This document shows, one piece after another, positions 52,221 through 54,570 of a DNA stretch of 54,570 nt (its first letter is position 1; every line of letters begins with the position of its first letter). The stretch is from Geoalkalibacter sp. (GTDB lineage Bacteria > Desulfobacterota > Desulfuromonadia > Desulfuromonadales > Geoalkalibacteraceae). The notes under the pieces were generated by a model. That model made no database searches, was not told where the DNA came from, and was given only the letters and a program-made list of their open reading frames with translations. A program made the translations under genes and the position numbers. The stretch is taken from NCBI RefSeq assembly GCF_030604225.1, contig NZ_JAUVWH010000003.1, forward strand, positions 1 through 54,570, given 5' to 3'.

Positions 52221-53813
52221 TCAGGGGGCGGAGGCCAGACCGGGATACTCCAGGGGAAGGGTAAAATAGACGGTGGTGCCCTGGCCCGGGGAACTCTTCA
52301 CCCAGATCCGGCCGCCGTGGGCTTCCACCAGGGTGCGGGCCATGCTCATGCCCAGGCCGATTCCAGCCACGGCGGTGTTCGAGCCGTCGGCGCGGTAGAA
52401 TTTGTCGAAGACCCGCTCCACCTCCTCGGCGGTCATGCCGATGCCCTCGTCGCTGACGCTCAGCAGATAATCACGGTCCCGCTTGCGGCCCGCCACCCGG
52501 ATCATCCCGCCCCCCGGCGAATACTTGCAGGCGTTGGAGAGCAGATTGTCGAGCACCTGCGCGATGCGCTGCCGATCGACGATCAGTTCCAGATCCTCCT
52601 CCTCCAACTCGATGTGGTACGCATGCAGCGGCGCGGCCTGTTTGAGCAGGGGCTCGGCCTGGCGCACCAGATCCCCCACCCGGCAGGGAAACGGGTTGAG
52701 AGCGGGTTTTTTCCCCGATTCGGCGCGGCTGATTTCGAGCAGATTTTCCACGATGCGCGTCAGTGCCCAGGATTTGTCGTGGATGTAGCTGAGGAACTCG
52801 CGCTGCTCGGCGGGCGAGAGATCGCCGCGCGCCAGCAGCAATTCGGAAAAGCCGGTCACCGCCGCCAGGGGGGTGCGCAGTTCGTGGGCGGCCGTGGAGA
52901 TGAATTCGGATTTGAGGCGGTCGATCTGGCGTTGGCGACTTACGTCGCGCAGATGCTCGATGAGGTAGCGAATGCGCTTGCGCCGATCGAACACCGGATA
53001 GACGCGCACATCGAACCAGGCCTTGCGCACCGGGTCGTAAACCTCCTTGCGCCCCGGTCGCCGGGTGCGCAGGACTTCGCCGACGGGGCAAAACTCGCAG
53101 GGCTCCTCGCGTTCGTTGAGACCGTAGCAATGCCGACCGATCAGTTCCCGGGGCTCCTTGCCGAAAAATTCGTAGCCCGCGCGGTTGAACCGTACCACGC
53201 GCAGCTCCGGGGTAACCACGCCGATAACATCGGGGATGGCGTCAAGAATCGCTTCGAGTTGCAGGGACGTCTGCGCCAACTCCTTCTCGGCGCGGCGCCG
53301 TTCGGCGACCTCGCGGCGCAAGTCGCGATTGGCGGCGCGCAGTTCGGCGGTACGCGCCGCGACCTGCGCTTCCAGGCGCGCTTGATGCTCGTTGAGGACC
53401 CGCTCACAGGCCAGGCGCTCGCTGACGTCGCAGCCGATACTGAGCAGGCCTACCAGCCGCCCGGTTTCATCAAAGAACTTGTCGTCGTGCCATTCCACGG
53501 GCAGGCTGCGTCCGTCACGGGTCAGAACGCCGTTGACGTTGCCGCGCTGCGGCTCTCCCGCCACCACGTCCCGCAGCAGCCGACCGATGCGCTCGCGTTC
53601 CGCGACGGGCACGAAAGTCTCCACCCAGCTGCGTCCGGCGGCCTCCGCCAGGCTCCAGCCGAGGAGCCGTTCGGTATAGGGGTTGAAATAGACCACGCGC
53701 CCCTCGGCATCGAGCACCAGGATGATGATTTGCGCCGTTTCCACCAAACTGCGGGCGAAACGGTTGTCCAGGCCGAGAAGCCCAAGGGGATCTTGTTTGC
53801 GCGCCCTGTTCAT
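52221..53813 (-). CDS. PAS-domain sensor histidine kinase
   Basis: Soluble kinase of 530 aa with no clear membrane helix. The start is taken at ATG 53813 (MNRARKQDPLGLLGLD), with GAGGA just upstream. PAS 1 at about 20-135 (IIILVLDAEGRVVYFNPYTERLLGWSL), a coiled coil at about 140-190, PAS 2 at about 190-310 containing HCYGLNEREEPCEFCPVGEVL, a cysteine-rich motif known in redox- or metal-sensing PAS domains. The kinase core has FISTAAHELRTPLAAVTG (phospho-His, about 318), DNLLSNACKYSPGGG (N box), SVSDEGIGMTAEEV, and GIGLGMSMARTLVEAHGG. No response regulator is adjacent, so it is an orphan. Confidence 0.92.
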   Translation of the reverse strand: MNRARKQDPLGLLGLDNRFARSLVETAQIIILVLDAEGRVVYFNPYTERLLGWSLAEAAGRSWVETFVPVAERERIGRLLRDVVAGEPQRGNVNGVLTRDGRSLPVEWHDDKFFDETGRLVGLLSIGCDVSERLACERVLNEHQARLEAQVAARTAELRAANRDLRREVAERRRAEKELAQTSLQLEAILDAIPDVIGVVTPELRVVRFNRAGYEFFGKEPRELIGRHCYGLNEREEPCEFCPVGEVLRTRRPGRKEVYDPVRKAWFDVRVYPVFDRRKRIRYLIEHLRDVSRQRQIDRLKSEFISTAAHELRTPLAAVTGFSELLLARGDLSPAEQREFLSYIHDKSWALTRIVENLLEISRAESGKKPALNPFPCRVGDLVRQAEPLLKQAAPLHAYHIELEEEDLELIVDRQRIAQVLDNLLSNACKYSPGGGMIRVAGRKRDRDYLLSVSDEGIGMTAEEVERVFDKFYRADGSNTAVAGIGLGMSMARTLVEAHGGRIWVKSSPGQGTTVYFTLPLEYPGLASAP

Positions 53814-53922
53814 GCCGTCCTCAAAAAGCTGCGAAGAAAAGCCGCGGTACCCAGAAATTAGACCTGAAAAACCAAAAAAGTAAACCCTCGCCCGGCCGTT
53901 TCCCATGGCGGGCGCCCAGGGC

Positions 53923-54570
53923 TCAGGAATCTCGCAGCCAGGTCTCGCGGATCAGGGTCGCGATTTTTTCTCCCTGGAAAACTGGATTAAACCAGTCACC
54001 GGGGCTGCCTTCACACCCGAACGCCTCGACCCGCTGCCGGTCATAATGCGCACTGAGCAGTTCCATGCGCTTGGCGCAGCAGGTCACGCCGTCGGGCGCG
54101 TGAAAAATCAGGTCAAACCCCGCGCGGCGGCAAAAGCTGTTGAGCATCGGACGATCAATGTCGAGGGGTTGCAGATCAAAGTGTTCGGTGGTGACGGCGC
54201 TGCCGGGATAATGGGCGCCGCCCCAGGAGATCAACCGTGCCAGCAAGTAGCTGCCCAGGCCGAAGGAGCGCCAGGCGCGATCCAGGGCCAGGGTTCCATG
54301 GGGCGGGCCGAAGCGGCACTTGCCGCGCCGGCGATCCGCCACCAGGAAGAAGCGATTGACACGGCTGAAACCCAAGCCGGCGGTCAGTTGGTCGTCCACC
54401 TGCCGGCGCTCCCGGTCGAAGAACAGCAGGGGCCAGAGTTCCGCCACCCGGCATTCGAGATGGGGCAACAGGGGCAGCCGCAGGGTTCTCTCCGCGACCA
54501 CGCCCCACAGCTCGCGGCGCGGCGCGCCCCACTGCCGCCCGCGCACCACCCGCGCCTCATCGGGCAGGCG
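53923..54570 (-). CDS. GNAT-like acyltransferase-fold protein (5' end outside window)
   Basis: Open to the right edge in frame, so the start is missing; at least 215 residues are visible. The segment GTLALDRAWRSFGLGSYLLARLISWGGAHYPGSAV resembles the acetyl-CoA-binding helix of GNAT enzymes (R-x-x-G-L-G), and LNSFCRRAGFDLIF resembles the following N-x-x-x-x-R-x-G-F motif. The N-terminal part (LRLPLLPHLECRVAELWPLLFFDRERR) is not recognised. Function unknown; the GNAT reading is by motif only. Upstream of the histidine kinase on the same strand, 109 bases apart. Confidence 0.55.
   Translation of the reverse strand, partial: RLPDEARVVRGRQWGAPRRELWGVVAERTLRLPLLPHLECRVAELWPLLFFDRERRQVDDQLTAGLGFSRVNRFFLVADRRRGKCRFGPPHGTLALDRAWRSFGLGSYLLARLISWGGAHYPGSAVTTEHFDLQPLDIDRPMLNSFCRRAGFDLIFHAPDGVTCCAKRMELLSAHYDRQRVEAFGCEGSPGDWFNPVFQGEKIATLIRETWLRDS

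Overview
The window reads as chromosomal DNA from a GC-rich Gram-negative anaerobe, most likely a member of the Desulfuromonadales (the Geobacter / Desulfuromonas / Geoalkalibacter relatives). The pointers are a secreted eight-haem c-type cytochrome, an electron-bifurcating NfnAB pair, a complex I operon that mixes Nuo and Mrp-type antiporter subunits, DraT/DraG control of nitrogenase next to an ANTAR response regulator, and several palindromic repeat families. The lineage is inferred from gene content and was not tested by comparison.

Layout. Bases 1-9258 (minus strand) carry a tightly overlapping complex I operon: nuoA-B-C-D-H-I-J-K, two MrpD/NuoN-type antiporter subunits separated by an 82-residue membrane protein, then the start of nuoM, which runs off the left edge. 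No nuoE, nuoF or nuoG is present between nuoD and nuoH. A TTGACA promoter and a PdhR/FadR-type operator sit upstream. Bases 9692-11955 (minus) hold an ANTAR response regulator followed by draT and draG, behind a candidate sigma-54 promoter. An MFS exporter (12047-13435, minus) faces a TetR-controlled RND efflux operon (13761-20186, plus). A multihaem cytochrome (plus) converges on a membrane GH17-GT2 beta-glucan synthase (minus), followed by an FKBP isomerase, a TtcA-type tRNA thiolase and a SpoIIE-type phosphatase.

Bases 27442-35287 (minus) form a compact accessory cassette: a type III-like DNA methyltransferase (mod), a RecF/OLD-like ATPase, a DUF4276 protein with TOPRIM-like acidic residues, and a type III-like helicase-nuclease (res). 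They are joined by a 3-base gap and then two 4-base overlaps. The ATPase/DUF4276 pair nested inside the restriction operon is the best candidate here for an undescribed anti-phage arrangement. The mod gene also carries two in-frame palindromic repeat insertions and a lower-GC target-recognition segment.

Bases 35371-42924 (minus) are housekeeping genes read in the order gatC-gatA-gatB-mtnA-glnE. An OmpA-type lipoprotein (plus) faces away from them. Then come nfnA-nfnB (minus), preceded by an overlooked 32-residue membrane peptide, htpX (plus) behind a sigma-32-like promoter, and ettA (minus). A 6S RNA (ssrS) lies on the plus strand at about 49500-49706. The right end holds a small membrane protein, an FAD oxidoreductase followed by a rhodanese-ferritin fusion, a PAS histidine kinase and a GNAT-like gene cut by the window edge. 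No tRNA, rRNA, CRISPR array, transposase or integrase was found.

How the parts fit: complex I, NfnAB and the cytochrome point to a respiratory anaerobe balancing NAD(P)H, ferredoxin and quinone pools. DraTG with the ANTAR regulator and GlnE point to post-translational nitrogen control.
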